From assembly GCF_017255015.1 (NCBI RefSeq), contig NZ_JAFKCS010000020.1, forward strand, positions 36,861-87,681: DNA of 50,821 bases, in the 5' to 3' direction. The translations under genes were made by a program, and so were the position numbers. Shown here piece after piece: positions 1 to 7,319 of the stretch; positions within the stretch are counted from its first letter, which is position 1; each line of letters opens with the position of its first letter. The stretch comes from Bowmanella yangjiangensis. Lineage in GTDB: Bacteria > Pseudomonadota > Gammaproteobacteria > Enterobacterales > Alteromonadaceae. A model generated the notes under the pieces. The model was not told the DNA's origin and searched no databases. It saw only the letters and a list, made by a program, of their open reading frames with translations.

Positions 1-21
1 CGAGTCTCGTTTCCCGCTCCA
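1..21 (+). tRNA. tRNA-Gly, 3' end only (partial)
   Basis: The first 21 bases read as the T-arm 3' strand, acceptor 3' strand (TTTCCCGC) and encoded CCA of a tRNA, ending four bases before tRNA-Cys. The acceptor half and the neighbouring Cys and Leu genes fit tRNA-Gly(GCC), which commonly heads this cluster in gammaproteobacteria. The anticodon lies outside the window, so the identity is inferred. Confidence 0.7.
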
Positions 22-25
22 AATT

Positions 26-99
26 GGCGGAATGGCAGAATGGCTATGCAGCGGATTGCAAATCCGTGTATCTCGGTTCGACTCCGGGTTCCGCCTCCA
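26..99 (+). tRNA. tRNA-Cys (anticodon GCA)
   Basis: A 74-base cloverleaf with acceptor stem GGCGGAA/TTCCGCC, discriminator T and an encoded CCA. The GCA anticodon is at 58-60 and the T-loop is TTCGACT. It is the second gene of a Gly-Cys-Leu cluster and is probably cut from a common transcript. Confidence 0.95.
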
Positions 100-184
100 T
101 CTCCTCAACGTGTTAACGTTGTTTTGCCAGCAGACATTGCTCTGAAATGTGGCTGAGTGAATATCGGGCCTGTAAAGGTCGACA

Positions 185-214
185 CCCGATGCCCGGGTGG
201 TGAGATGGATAGAC
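185..214 (+). pseudogene. tRNA-Leu 5'-end relic
   Basis: Bases 185-203 repeat exactly the 19 bases 327-345, which cover the leader and first 13 bases of the downstream tRNA-Leu. Bases 204-214 still match its D-arm at 8 of 11 positions. After 214 the similarity stops, with no anticodon arm, T-arm or matching acceptor 3' strand. The following stretch to 330 holds short stem-loops, for example GGAA(A)CTGTC/GACAGTTCC near 270-291. It is best read as a decayed or partial copy of tRNA-Leu. Confidence 0.7.
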
Positions 215-332
215 TGAAGTGCAGGAAGCACAAGTGTCGCGTTAGGCAGAAGCCGTTAGCGACCACAAGGAAACTGTCAACGACAGTTCCAGAAGCCAAA
301 ACTGGCTCACAAGTTTAAAAAATCCTCCCGAT

Positions 333-419
333 GCCCGGGTGGTGAAATTGGTAGACACAAGGGATTTAAAATCCCTCGGAGGTAACTCCGTGCCGGTTCA
401 AGTCCGGCCCCGGGCACCA
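333..419 (+). tRNA. tRNA-Leu (anticodon TAA)
   Basis: An 87-base class II tRNA with acceptor stem GCCCGGG/CCCGGGC, a long variable arm (cggaggtaactccg) and encoded CCA. The anticodon stem AGGGA/TCCCT encloses the loop TTTAAAA, giving anticodon TAA at 367-369. Confidence 0.95.
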
Positions 420-636
420 TTTAAAATCAAGCAGTTAGCTAAATTTCAAATCCTCGCTTAAGCATCCATTTTAAGCAGATTGGCGACATTCTGACTAAAG
501 TGCTTTACATTCATCACTCCCCGTGCGACCCAAGCTGACTTTGATTTTCCTTGTAAATGGCATTTACTCCCGCCATGACTTTTCACTATTTACATACTAT
601 GCGACATTACCCAAATAAGATGGTTTAGGTACGACA

Positions 637-1302
637 ATGCTATTCAGCAATTGGTCATTCGAGGTTAGCATGCCGATAGCGGCAGAGATTATGCCGGATG
701 GCTGCCGGGATCTGATTATTGTCAGCCGTAACGGTAGGGTGGAGCAGGTCTTATTCAGCGATTGGGACTGGCAGCCGCGTGAAGTTACGCTGTTGCCTGG
801 ACAACAGTTTTGTGGCTTTCGATTTCGTCCGGGTTTGTTGCCAGATTTAGCCGAGTTAGAGGCGATCCGTGCTTGCTGCCTTGATAAAAATGAAGTGTTA
901 CAAGACGCCAGGGTGTCATCTTTGCTCTTGCCCGATTGGGAAATACTGCAAATTATTGATGCACTGGCGCTGGAAGGTAAAAGCGTGAAAGCGGTAGCAG
1001 CACAGGCCGGTGTCAGTGAACGGACTTTGCAACGACGCTTTGCGGTAAAGGGGTTACCTGCGCCAGAATACTGGCGGCAGCTTGGCCGCGCAAGAAGGGC
1101 CGCGCTGGCTCTAACAAGATGTCAGTCGCTATCCGCCATCTCGGCCGATTCGGGCTATAGCGATCAGGCGCATATGACCCGGGATTTCAGCCGTTGGTTT
1201 GGTATGACGCCAAGGCGCTTACAACAAGCGCCAGACAGACTGGCGCTATTAGCTCACTCGGGGCTGGGTAACTGGACCGAAGAGCAAATCTCCACCAGAT
1301 AG
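637..1302 (+). CDS. AraC family transcriptional regulator
   Basis: A 221-residue protein. Residues about 110-205 form the two helix-turn-helix units of an AraC DNA-binding domain, with VAAQAGVSERTLQRRF in the first and SGYSDQAHMTRDFSRWFG in the second. The N-terminal part carries the IMPDGCRDLI motif of the DUF6597-type sensor half, but is shorter than usual for that family. An in-frame stop at 616 excludes a longer protein. ATG 670 (residue 12) has a better ribosome site (GAGGT) than ATG 637, so the start is uncertain. The 3' end overlaps the convergent VOC gene by 49 bases. The inducer is unknown. Confidence 0.85.
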   Translation: MLFSNWSFEVSMPIAAEIMPDGCRDLIIVSRNGRVEQVLFSDWDWQPREVTLLPGQQFCGFRFRPGLLPDLAELEAIRACCLDKNEVLQDARVSSLLLPDWEILQIIDALALEGKSVKAVAAQAGVSERTLQRRFAVKGLPAPEYWRQLGRARRAALALTRCQSLSAISADSGYSDQAHMTRDFSRWFGMTPRRLQQAPDRLALLAHSGLGNWTEEQISTR

Positions 1303-1649
1303 CCATTAATATCCAGGATATAGGCGGTGGTTTGCCCCCAGGGCTCTTCCCTTACGTCCTGCACAATTTTGGCGCCCGCCTGTTTGGCTTTTTGCAGCGC
1401 ACCGGCCACATCCTGAGTTTCGAATGCAATTTCAAATACCGGCCGCTCTGGATTGGGATGTTGCGGATGCTTACCCAGGCTTTGCATTAAATGATGTGAC
1501 GAGAAAGCCAATTTGGTTTCACCCGTGACCAGCTCACCGTAATCACCACTTTCATGTAAAAAGCCAGTTTCCAGGCCCAGCGCTTGTTGATAAAAGGCCA
1601 GGGTGTCGGCCACATTCTCTACATAAAGTATGGTGTATCTGAAGATCAT
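1254..1649 (-). CDS. VOC family protein (glyoxalase/bleomycin-resistance fold)
   Basis: A 131-residue protein beginning MIFRYTILYVENVADTLAFY, typical of a single vicinal-oxygen-chelate domain. The conserved end, with YILDINGYLVEI, supplies the last metal-ligand strand (Glu). ATG at 1649 is chosen over an upstream frame because AAGGAGA lies 6-7 bases before it and the homology begins there. Members are small metal-dependent lyases, dioxygenases or binding proteins, and the substrate cannot be read from sequence. It is convergent with and overlaps the AraC gene, which might be its regulator (inference only). Confidence 0.85.
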   Translation of the reverse strand: MIFRYTILYVENVADTLAFYQQALGLETGFLHESGDYGELVTGETKLAFSSHHLMQSLGKHPQHPNPERPVFEIAFETQDVAGALQKAKQAGAKIVQDVREEPWGQTTAYILDINGYLVEICSSVQLPSPE

Positions 1650-1694
1650 CTGTTTCTCCTTGTTTTTTCTTATGATGCAGGCTTTTAGAGGCTC

Positions 1695-1721
1695 ATTATT
1701 GAATAAATGCGACAATGTCAA
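1695..1721 (-). promoter_or_regulatory. Putative sigma70 promoter of the VOC gene
   Basis: On the minus strand a perfect TTGACA (1721-1716) is followed 15 bases later by AATAAT (1700-1695), about 46 bases before the VOC ATG. The spacer is shorter than optimal, so this is a tentative call. Confidence 0.4.
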
Positions 1722-2002
1722 AGGCTGATATTTTTTGTTGCCAATTCCCGACAGTCTTTAATGAGGCAATGAATAGATGAATTAATTATGCTGCTGTTGA
1801 TGGGTGTTTGGTGACCCAATAGGTGAAAAAGGCGGGTTTATGTGCTGTTACTTGCGAAAAACTGCCCGTTCTTTACTTTTCGTCTTCAATTGGCGACGGT
1901 TGTCAGTTCGGCTGTTTGGCACCACACTTTATTCATTCGGGATGCACGTTGCGACCCGAGCATCAGGGGGAGTTAGCCCCAGTGTCAACCAGGAGTTCAC
2001 TG
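1722..2002 (+). other. Gene-free stretch before the coiled-coil protein gene
   Basis: Open frames run through here into the next gene, but they show no ribosome site, codon pattern or homology that I recognise. They are replaced by a clear start at 2003. The only structure seen is a weak GGGG/CCCC stem near 1967-1980, just before the ribosome site. I see no convincing promoter. Confidence 0.4.
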
Positions 2003-2401
2003 ATGAAAAAATCCATATGTTCTGTTTTGATAGCGGCAATATTGCCCTTGTCTATCTCGGTACAGGCAGTAGCTCAGGATAAGGACGATCCTAAACAAGT
2101 GGCGGAACAAAAACGCGAGCTGGCCAAAATGAAGCAAGAGCAAGGTAAGCAGGCTAGTGAGTTTGGTCAGGAAAAGGCCGAGCAGGCTCGTGAGCAAGGT
2201 GAGGCTATGAAAGCCGAGCACGCTAAAGCGCAGGATAAAGATATGCGCGAGGAACGGAAAGCCAACGAAGAGCAGTCTCGCGAGTCCAGGGACAAAATGC
2301 ATAAAGAGCGTAAGGATGCTGCCAAGATGGCCAAAAAACATGAAAAGGAGAGCAAGAAAATGATGAAGGACAAGGCCGCAAAAGAACGTAAGGGTAGTTA
2401 A
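2003..2401 (+). CDS. Exported, highly charged Lys/Glu/Ala coiled-coil protein
   Basis: A 132-residue protein. The signal peptide MKKSICSVLIAAILPLSISVQAVAQ is followed by about 105 residues that are nearly all K, E, A, R, Q, D and M, with no Pro, Trp or aromatic residues except one Phe. This predicts one long charged helix. The start at 2003 has AGGAG seven bases upstream; longer in-frame versions from 1823 lack a signal peptide. It resembles low-complexity periplasmic proteins of unknown function found in Alteromonadales. Its last codons overlap the remnant of an RlpA-like gene in another frame. No function is assigned. Confidence 0.8.
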   Translation: MKKSICSVLIAAILPLSISVQAVAQDKDDPKQVAEQKRELAKMKQEQGKQASEFGQEKAEQAREQGEAMKAEHAKAQDKDMREERKANEEQSRESRDKMHKERKDAAKMAKKHEKESKKMMKDKAAKERKGS

Positions 2402-2522
2402 AATTAATGACATAGGCCCTTTTATAAAGGGACGGGTGATTGACTTGTCTCGCAGCGCCTTTAGCAAAATTGGTGATACAGACTCGGGTTTAATTTCTGT
2501 TACCATTGAGGTGGTCGAATAA
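2388..2522 (+). pseudogene. 3' remnant of an RlpA-like (double-psi beta-barrel) gene
   Basis: Reading in frame from 2388 gives VRVV then KINDIGPFIKGRVIDLS, continuing to a natural TAA at 2520-2522. The pattern IND-GPF-GRVIDLS-A-KIG-G-V-IEV is the C-terminal half of the RlpA/DPBB domain of septal-ring lytic transglycosylase family proteins. There is no start or N-terminal half; upstream the frame runs into the overlapping coiled-coil gene. It looks like the tail of a gene whose 5' part was replaced or deleted. Confidence 0.6.
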
Positions 2523-2612
2523 TCGGCCATGAGAATTTTCTGATAAGTTTTTATTTTACCAATTTGACGTGTTTATTGGGCCTGCAGGGCAGCCCAGTTG
2601 TTGGAGAAAACC

Positions 2613-2786
2613 ATGAAAAAAATAGGATTATTGTTGGCTTGCTGTGCTTTGTTGACCGCTTGTGCCCCCGAAGTGGGAAGCAAAGCCTGGTGTGAAGATA
2701 TGAAAGAGAAGCCAAAGGGCGACTGGACAACAAACGAAGCCACAGATTTTGCTAAACACTGTGTATTCTCCAGCAACGAAGACTAA
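2613..2786 (+). CDS. DUF3012 family small lipoprotein
   Basis: A 57-residue protein with a lipoprotein signal MKKIGLLLACCALLTAC (lipobox LTAC) and a mature part of about 40 residues. The mature part matches the DUF3012 pattern KAWC-M--KPKGDWTTNEA-DFAKHCVF, with two conserved Cys likely to form a disulphide. ATG 2613 is preceded by GGAG; an upstream ATG at 2598 would spoil the signal peptide. It is likely anchored in the envelope. Function of the family is unknown. Confidence 0.85.
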   Translation: MKKIGLLLACCALLTACAPEVGSKAWCEDMKEKPKGDWTTNEATDFAKHCVFSSNED

Positions 2787-2795
2787 GTTGCGCAT

Positions 2796-2824
2796 AAGGC
2801 AGAGCATATTGCTCTGCCTTTATT
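2796..2824 (+). terminator. Intrinsic terminator after the DUF3012 gene
   Basis: A perfect 10-bp stem AAGGCAGAGC/GCTCTGCCTT with a five-base loop, followed by a T-rich run. Confidence 0.85.
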
Positions 2825-2878
2825 TCACTCATCTAATCACCATTAAGCTTGTACATTGAAGGACAGACATAAGTTTAG

Positions 2879-3304
2879 ATGGAGACCATCAACAAGATTG
2901 AGTTAGCTGACCGGCAAGTCTTCCCAAGCGAAGCGGTGTTGGCTGGAATTCTCGGTGACAGCTCCTACCAAGCATATTTGATGCTGCTAAAGCGTTTTGA
3001 GCCACTTGGGTTATCGGTTAACTGGCGATACTACACAGATGGCAGCGCATGGTTATGCAAAGTTCAGTTCAAACGCCGCACAATAGTCTGGATGTCTGCC
3101 TGGAAAGGCTTTATGCAAGCCACCCTTTATGTGCCTAAGAAATGTCTGGAAGATGTGTTGGCCTTGGATATTGCTGAGGCAACCAGAGCCAGGATCCTGG
3201 CAACTCAAAATGTGGGGCAATCTAAGCCTTGTATCGTAGATATTACAAACAGTGCTGCGGTTGACGAGTGTTGTAAGTTGATAAAGTACAAGATAGCTTC
3301 ATAA
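2879..3304 (+). CDS. DUF3788 family protein
   Basis: A 141-residue soluble protein. The beginning, FPSEAVLAGILGDSSYQAYL, followed by WRYYTDGSAWLCKVQFKRRTIVWM, fits the DUF3788 family. These are small cytoplasmic proteins of unknown role, usually about 140 residues. The start ATG at 2879 has only a weak ribosome site, but there is no better in-frame choice. It stands alone between a terminator and the convergent MerR gene. No catalytic motif is visible. Confidence 0.75.
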   Translation: METINKIELADRQVFPSEAVLAGILGDSSYQAYLMLLKRFEPLGLSVNWRYYTDGSAWLCKVQFKRRTIVWMSAWKGFMQATLYVPKKCLEDVLALDIAEATRARILATQNVGQSKPCIVDITNSAAVDECCKLIKYKIAS

Positions 3305-3322
3305 CCCTAAGTCTTGGCCCGA

Positions 3323-3712
3323 CTATTCGCCTGTTAATTTATGCAGGATCCCGCACTCACTGACCTTGTTACGTTTACAGCTATTGGCCAACATCGTCAG
3401 GCTTTGTTCCAGTTTATTGAGTTCATCGCGCGCTACCCTGACACGTTCAAGTTGCTGTTTGATAATGTTATCCACATTTGTACAGGGGGCGCTGTCGTCG
3501 ACCTGAGCTGCTATCATCGTTTTGATATCTTCCAGAGAAATCTGCAAGTCACGGCAGCGCCGAATAAACAACAGGGTATGCACATCAGCTTCCCGGTAAA
3601 TACGATAGCCGTTGTCGGCCCGTTCTGCCGGTTTAAGTAAACCAATTTCCTCATAGTAGCGGATGGTTTTGGCCGGTACGTCGGCCTGTTTTGCCAATTG
3701 ATTGATTTTCAC
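3323..3712 (-). CDS. MerR family heavy-metal-responsive regulator (CadR/PbrR/ZntR-like)
   Basis: A 129-residue MerR protein. The N-terminal winged helix-turn-helix reads MKINQLAKQADVPAKTIRYY, followed by EEIGLLKP--R--NGYRIY and a long dimerisation helix. Metal-type Cys residues include C77 in the SAPCTN stretch and two near the end (NSCKRNKVSECGIL), a layout seen in CadR/PbrR/ZntR sensors of Cd, Pb and Zn. Translation starts at GTG 3712 with GGAAGG upstream. It is divergent from the CDF-czc operon across a MerR-type promoter, so it very likely represses and metal-activates that promoter. Which ion it senses is not decided by sequence alone. Confidence 0.9.
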   Translation of the reverse strand: MKINQLAKQADVPAKTIRYYEEIGLLKPAERADNGYRIYREADVHTLLFIRRCRDLQISLEDIKTMIAAQVDDSAPCTNVDNIIKQQLERVRVARDELNKLEQSLTMLANSCKRNKVSECGILHKLTGE

Positions 3713-3713
3713 C

Positions 3714-3744
3714 TTGACCTTCCAGTTGCTGGAAACTTTATTCT
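3714..3744 (+). promoter_or_regulatory. MerR-type operator/promoter of the metal efflux operon
   Basis: The -35 TTGACC (3714-3719) and -10 TATTCT (3739-3744) are separated by 19 bases. This over-long spacer is the hallmark of MerR-activated promoters. The spacer holds the dyad TTCCAG-TTG-CTGGAA centred between the two elements. The GTG of the divergent regulator lies at its left edge, so the regulator should control both directions. Confidence 0.9.
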
Positions 3745-3782
3745 AGGTTACATGCATTCCTATCAACTACCAAGGACCCGAC

Positions 3783-4415
3783 ATGGCCGGCTGCTGCGCA
3801 CCTGAGGCTAAGGACATCCAACAACGTAAACTGCTGTGGGCGGTCTTAGTGCTCAACGCTTTGATGTTTGGGGTTGAGTTTGTGGCCGGATGGTGGGCCC
3901 ATTCCAGCGGTTTAATGGCAGACTCGTTGGATATGCTGGCTGATGCCCTGGTATACGGCGCCAGCTTGTATGCGGTTGGGCGGGCTATTAATACCAAAGC
4001 CAACGTGGCCTTACTAAGTGGTGGCTTGCAATTGCTTTTGGGTGGTTTGGTGCTGTTGGATGTGGTAAAAAACATCTGGCTTGGTGCAACCCCCGACACG
4101 CAAACTATGTATGTTGTTGCATTAATGGCGCTGCTGGTGAATGTGCTGTGTTTTGCCATGCTGTATCAGTACCGAAGTGGTGACATTAACATACGTGCCA
4201 GTTGGGTGTGTTCACGCAATGATATGCTGGCAAATGCAGGCGTATTGCTATCTGCTGCTTTGGTAAGTTGGTTAGGCGCAGCCTGGCCTGATTGGGTCAT
4301 TGGTACGCTAATTGCCCTGATTATAATTTTTTCAGCTTTGCGTATTATTCGGGATGCCCGGCAAGTAGCCGCCGATAATAAGCCGCAAACACGTTGCTGC
4401 ACTAAGGTGAGTTGA
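3783..4415 (+). CDS. Cation diffusion facilitator (CDF) family metal transporter
   Basis: A 210-residue inner-membrane protein with six predicted transmembrane helices. TM2 carries MADSLDMLADAL, giving the acidic metal-site residues. TM5 carries CSRNDMLAN, where classical CDF exporters have HxxxD; the CSRND version is typical of short CDF proteins linked to MerR regulators. There is no long cytoplasmic C-terminal domain. Cys pairs at both ends (GCCAP near the start, RCCTKVS at the end) could bind metal. It is the first gene of the operon and probably exports Zn, Cd or a similar ion to the periplasm, where CzcCBA could take over. Confidence 0.9.
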   Translation: MAGCCAPEAKDIQQRKLLWAVLVLNALMFGVEFVAGWWAHSSGLMADSLDMLADALVYGASLYAVGRAINTKANVALLSGGLQLLLGGLVLLDVVKNIWLGATPDTQTMYVVALMALLVNVLCFAMLYQYRSGDINIRASWVCSRNDMLANAGVLLSAALVSWLGAAWPDWVIGTLIALIIIFSALRIIRDARQVAADNKPQTRCCTKVS

Positions 4416-4421
4416 ACAAGG

Positions 4422-4754
4422 ATGAGAGCCAAGCAGGTTATTTACGCACTGCTATTGCTTATGACACACAGTTTTTTTAGCTGTGTGGCGTCACCTTTTC
4501 ATGTGCCGGATCCTGAACATCCCGGCTATTCTCACTTAAGCCATATGGAAGCACCTGACTATCATTTGGATAATCAGGGCGATTCAGGTCCGGATCATCA
4601 GCATCAATTACATGTGCATTTGTCCTGCCATAGTGGCTATGGTGCCGACTTCCAGTTTCCACCTTGTCTAAGTGTCAATGCTGCTCAACCGGCAAAACAC
4701 TATCTGAATTTGTTTTACCAACCTCCGGTTCCTCCTCCCAATTATTATCTCTGA
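4422..4754 (+). CDS. Small exported His-rich protein of the czc operon
   Basis: A 110-residue protein with a signal peptide ending near SCVA. The mature part has about eleven His, concentrated in the middle (DHQHQLHVHLSCH), plus Pro-rich ends (PPVPPPNY). ATG 4422 has AAGG just upstream and follows the CDF gene by six bases. I recognise no domain. Its position between a CDF exporter and CzcC, and its His cluster, suggest a periplasmic metal-binding accessory, either buffer or chaperone. Small proteins of this kind often precede RND metal pumps. Confidence 0.75.
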   Translation: MRAKQVIYALLLLMTHSFFSCVASPFHVPDPEHPGYSHLSHMEAPDYHLDNQGDSGPDHQHQLHVHLSCHSGYGADFQFPPCLSVNAAQPAKHYLNLFYQPPVPPPNYYL

Positions 4755-4810
4755 ATCACATATAAGCGGGTGTTTAACCCAATTAATCTATTGATTTAAG
4801 AGAATAATTT

Positions 4811-6070
4811 ATGAATATTGAGTTTTTCCGCAGTGTTGCGGCAAGGCTTGCTGTGCTATGCCTTGGCGGATTGTCAGCTTTGGGTGTGCAGGCCAATCAG
4901 CCCTTGTCGCTGGCGCAGGCATTAGAGAGAACCTTAGCCTTTAACCCAACCTTATCGCAGTACCCTTATCAACTGAGGGAACTGGAAGCACAGCGCCTGC
5001 AAGCCGGGTTACGACCTAATCCCAATCTGAGTATAGAGCTGGAAAACGTGCTCGGCAGCGGGCAGAACCAGGGTATAGATAATGCTGATCTTACACTGTC
5101 CTTTAGCCAATTAATTGAGTTGGGCGATAAGCGTCAGATGCGCGTGAATAAGCAGGATCACGCACTGCAACAACAAAATGCACAGTACGAATGGGATCGT
5201 CTGCGCGTGTTGGCTGAAACCACCAAACGCTTCTATCAGGTTCTTAACTGGCAGCAGCTACGAGAGTGGAATCGTCAGCGTATCCAAAAAATCACAGAGT
5301 CACTCAACATCATCCGTGTGCGCGCAGCCGCTGGGGCGGTGTCTGATGCTGATGTGTCTCGCATGGCATACCGATTGGCCGAAGTTGAACTGGAGCAGCA
5401 AGGTTTTGACAGCGAGTTTCACAATGCTCGCTATCAGCTAAGCCAGCAATGGCTGCAATCTCCCGACTTTGACGCGCTGCAGGGCGATATCCGGGTACTT
5501 CCAGCCAGTCCATCGTTACTGAGATTGGAGCAGGCTGTTAATGATGCGCCCGAGCTCTTATTACTTCAGCAGCAATATGCTCTTGAACAGACGAGTCTTC
5601 GATTAGCGCAAGCCAATGGCAAGGCTGATGTCACTCTTGATGCGGGACTCAGATACAGTCGCAGCGGGTCTGATGGTGCTCTGGTGTTTGGTCTCTCCAT
5701 GCCTCTTAACCTGAACAATCCCAATCAGGGCAATATTGATGCAGCCCGCGCGAGACTGGACGGCGTTAGCTTTGCGCAGGCACAGCTACGCCAGGCACTG
5801 CGTAGCCAGGTCAAGGCACTGGCGCATCAGGAACGACGAGCCAGAGAGCGAGTCAGCCAGCTTGACCGTCAGCTCTTGCCGCAGGCCCAAAAGTTACTGG
5901 TCAGCACCCGCGCAGGTTACCAGCATGGCCAGATTTCTGTACTGCAATTGCTGGATGCCCAAGAGGTCTTGTTTAACGCCCAGCGCCAATTAATAGAGGC
6001 GCATTTTGCCGTGTTTGACGCCCTACTGAATATGCAGCGTTTAACCGGCCAGCCCCTGATTGAAGCTTAA
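4811..6070 (+). CDS. czcC: TolC-family outer-membrane channel of a heavy-metal RND pump (CzcC-like)
   Basis: A 419-residue protein with a signal peptide ending near VQANQ. Two outer-membrane efflux domains follow, each rich in long Ala/Gln/Leu helices: about 30-225 with LSLAQALERTLAFNPTLSQ, and 240-415 ending in GYQHGQISVLQLLDAQ. The final conserved segment matches the channel repeat of CzcC/CusC. The gap to the adaptor gene is only eight bases. With CzcB and CzcA it forms the tripartite complex that carries cations across the outer membrane. The length is normal for CzcC. Confidence 0.9.
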   Translation: MNIEFFRSVAARLAVLCLGGLSALGVQANQPLSLAQALERTLAFNPTLSQYPYQLRELEAQRLQAGLRPNPNLSIELENVLGSGQNQGIDNADLTLSFSQLIELGDKRQMRVNKQDHALQQQNAQYEWDRLRVLAETTKRFYQVLNWQQLREWNRQRIQKITESLNIIRVRAAAGAVSDADVSRMAYRLAEVELEQQGFDSEFHNARYQLSQQWLQSPDFDALQGDIRVLPASPSLLRLEQAVNDAPELLLLQQQYALEQTSLRLAQANGKADVTLDAGLRYSRSGSDGALVFGLSMPLNLNNPNQGNIDAARARLDGVSFAQAQLRQALRSQVKALAHQERRARERVSQLDRQLLPQAQKLLVSTRAGYQHGQISVLQLLDAQEVLFNAQRQLIEAHFAVFDALLNMQRLTGQPLIEA

Positions 6071-6078
6071 GGAATCGA

Positions 6079-7311
6079 GTGATGAAACATATTTTACGTA
6101 GTTTGATAGTCACTGTGTTGCTGGCTTGCGCCTTAACACTTTCTGTTGTTGCTTCGCCGGATCATGGTGTCGAAAAACATGCTGACCCAGACACCGGGCC
6201 GCAAGGTGGGCGCTGGCTGGAGCAGGGCGAGTTGGCCCTTGAGGTGGTGATTTATGAAACGGGTTTACCAGCAGAGATGCGTGTGTATCCCTATGTAAAC
6301 GGCCAGCTAATCAGCCCACTTGGGCTATCTCTGCAGGTGCAGTTGCATAGGCTAGGTGGGGAGATTCAGTCTCTTAGCTTTGAGCGCGAAGGGCCGTATC
6401 TTGTTAGTCGCCAAGAGGTCACTGAACCTCATTCTTTTGAAGTAGACATCGAGGCCGGTTATCTAGGCAAAGTCTATACATGGCATTACGACAGCCCAGA
6501 AGGCAGAACTGAACTGTCAGACCGGGCAATTAAGCTTGCCAACATTGGTACTGCAGTGGCAGGTCCTGGGGATATCAGCAGCAAAGATAAGCTGTTTGGG
6601 GTTATTACCCCCACCATAGATCGACGTTTTTCCTTGATGGCACCCTATCCTGGTGTGGTGGAAGCGTTGCTGGTGCAGGTGGGGGAGCAGGTCAAACTTG
6701 GTCAGCCTCTGATGCGGGTGCGAAATAGCCAAACCTTGAAAAGCTATAGTGTGAATAGTCCGGCTAATGGGGTGGTAACAGAGCAATTTGCTAACGCCGG
6801 CGAACTGGCTGGCAATCAGGTGCTAATGGAAGTCGCGGATCTCTCCAAGGTGTGGGTCGAGCTTTCCGCTTTTCCGGAAAACATCGAACGTTTGAGAATA
6901 GGACAGCGCGCGTTGGTGAAGGATCTTCATCAGCATCTGCAGGCCGAAGGAGAGGTGTTTTATATTGCCCCCATAATGTCAGCCGGGCATATTGCCCGAG
7001 CGCGCTTACTGATTGATAACGCTGACGGCCATTGGCGCCCCGGTATGCATGTCAAAGCGGATGTAATTACCGAGCTGCGTCAAGCACCAGTAAGAATTGA
7101 GCGCCAGGCGATCCAGCAGTTAGGCGAACGGTCAGTGGTATTTGTGCAGGTGGGCAACACCTTTGAGGCCAGGCCAGTTGAGTTGGGGCTGAGCGATAAC
7201 CAATGGGTTGAGGTTCTGTCTGGGCTGTCGGCGGGTATGCAGTATGTTACAGCCAACAGTTTTGTGCTGAAAGCCGATGTGCTTAAAGCCGGTGCCAGTC
7301 ATGCACATTGA
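6079..7311 (+). CDS. czcB: RND efflux periplasmic adaptor (CzcB-like)
   Basis: A 410-residue membrane-fusion protein. A signal peptide ending near VVAS precedes a CzcB-type N-terminal domain (HADPDTGPQGGRWLEQGELALEV). A barrel-sandwich (lipoyl-like) hybrid follows, with APYPGVVEALLVQVGEQVKLGQPL and NSPANGVVTEQFANAGELAGNQV, then beta-barrel and membrane-proximal domains (GMHVKADVITE). It bridges CzcA in the inner membrane and CzcC in the outer membrane. The C-terminal HAH may bind metal, though this is speculative. Confidence 0.9.
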   Translation: MMKHILRSLIVTVLLACALTLSVVASPDHGVEKHADPDTGPQGGRWLEQGELALEVVIYETGLPAEMRVYPYVNGQLISPLGLSLQVQLHRLGGEIQSLSFEREGPYLVSRQEVTEPHSFEVDIEAGYLGKVYTWHYDSPEGRTELSDRAIKLANIGTAVAGPGDISSKDKLFGVITPTIDRRFSLMAPYPGVVEALLVQVGEQVKLGQPLMRVRNSQTLKSYSVNSPANGVVTEQFANAGELAGNQVLMEVADLSKVWVELSAFPENIERLRIGQRALVKDLHQHLQAEGEVFYIAPIMSAGHIARARLLIDNADGHWRPGMHVKADVITELRQAPVRIERQAIQQLGERSVVFVQVGNTFEARPVELGLSDNQWVEVLSGLSAGMQYVTANSFVLKADVLKAGASHAH

Positions 7312-7319
7312 GGTGAATT

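Noticed and set aside
26-419. Possible integrated element attachment site at the tRNA cluster
   Set aside because: No integrase gene or mobile-element genes lie nearby and the duplicated segment covers the tRNA 5' end, not the 3' end usually used for integration.
456-476. GCTTAA/TTAAGC dyad after tRNA-Leu, considered as a regulator box or terminator
   Set aside because: AT-rich, six base pairs only, no T run, and the spacing does not fit the PmrA-like geometry seen elsewhere.
1804-2082. Open frames of 92 and 192 codons starting at 1804 and 1823
   Set aside because: Neither has a ribosome site at its first ATG. The second simply runs into the true gene starting at 2003, which has a signal peptide and AGGAG.
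1997-2530. 177-codon minus-strand frame opposite the coiled-coil gene
   Set aside because: Its Leu/Phe-rich translation is the complement of Lys/Glu/Ala codons, a typical shadow of a low-complexity gene.
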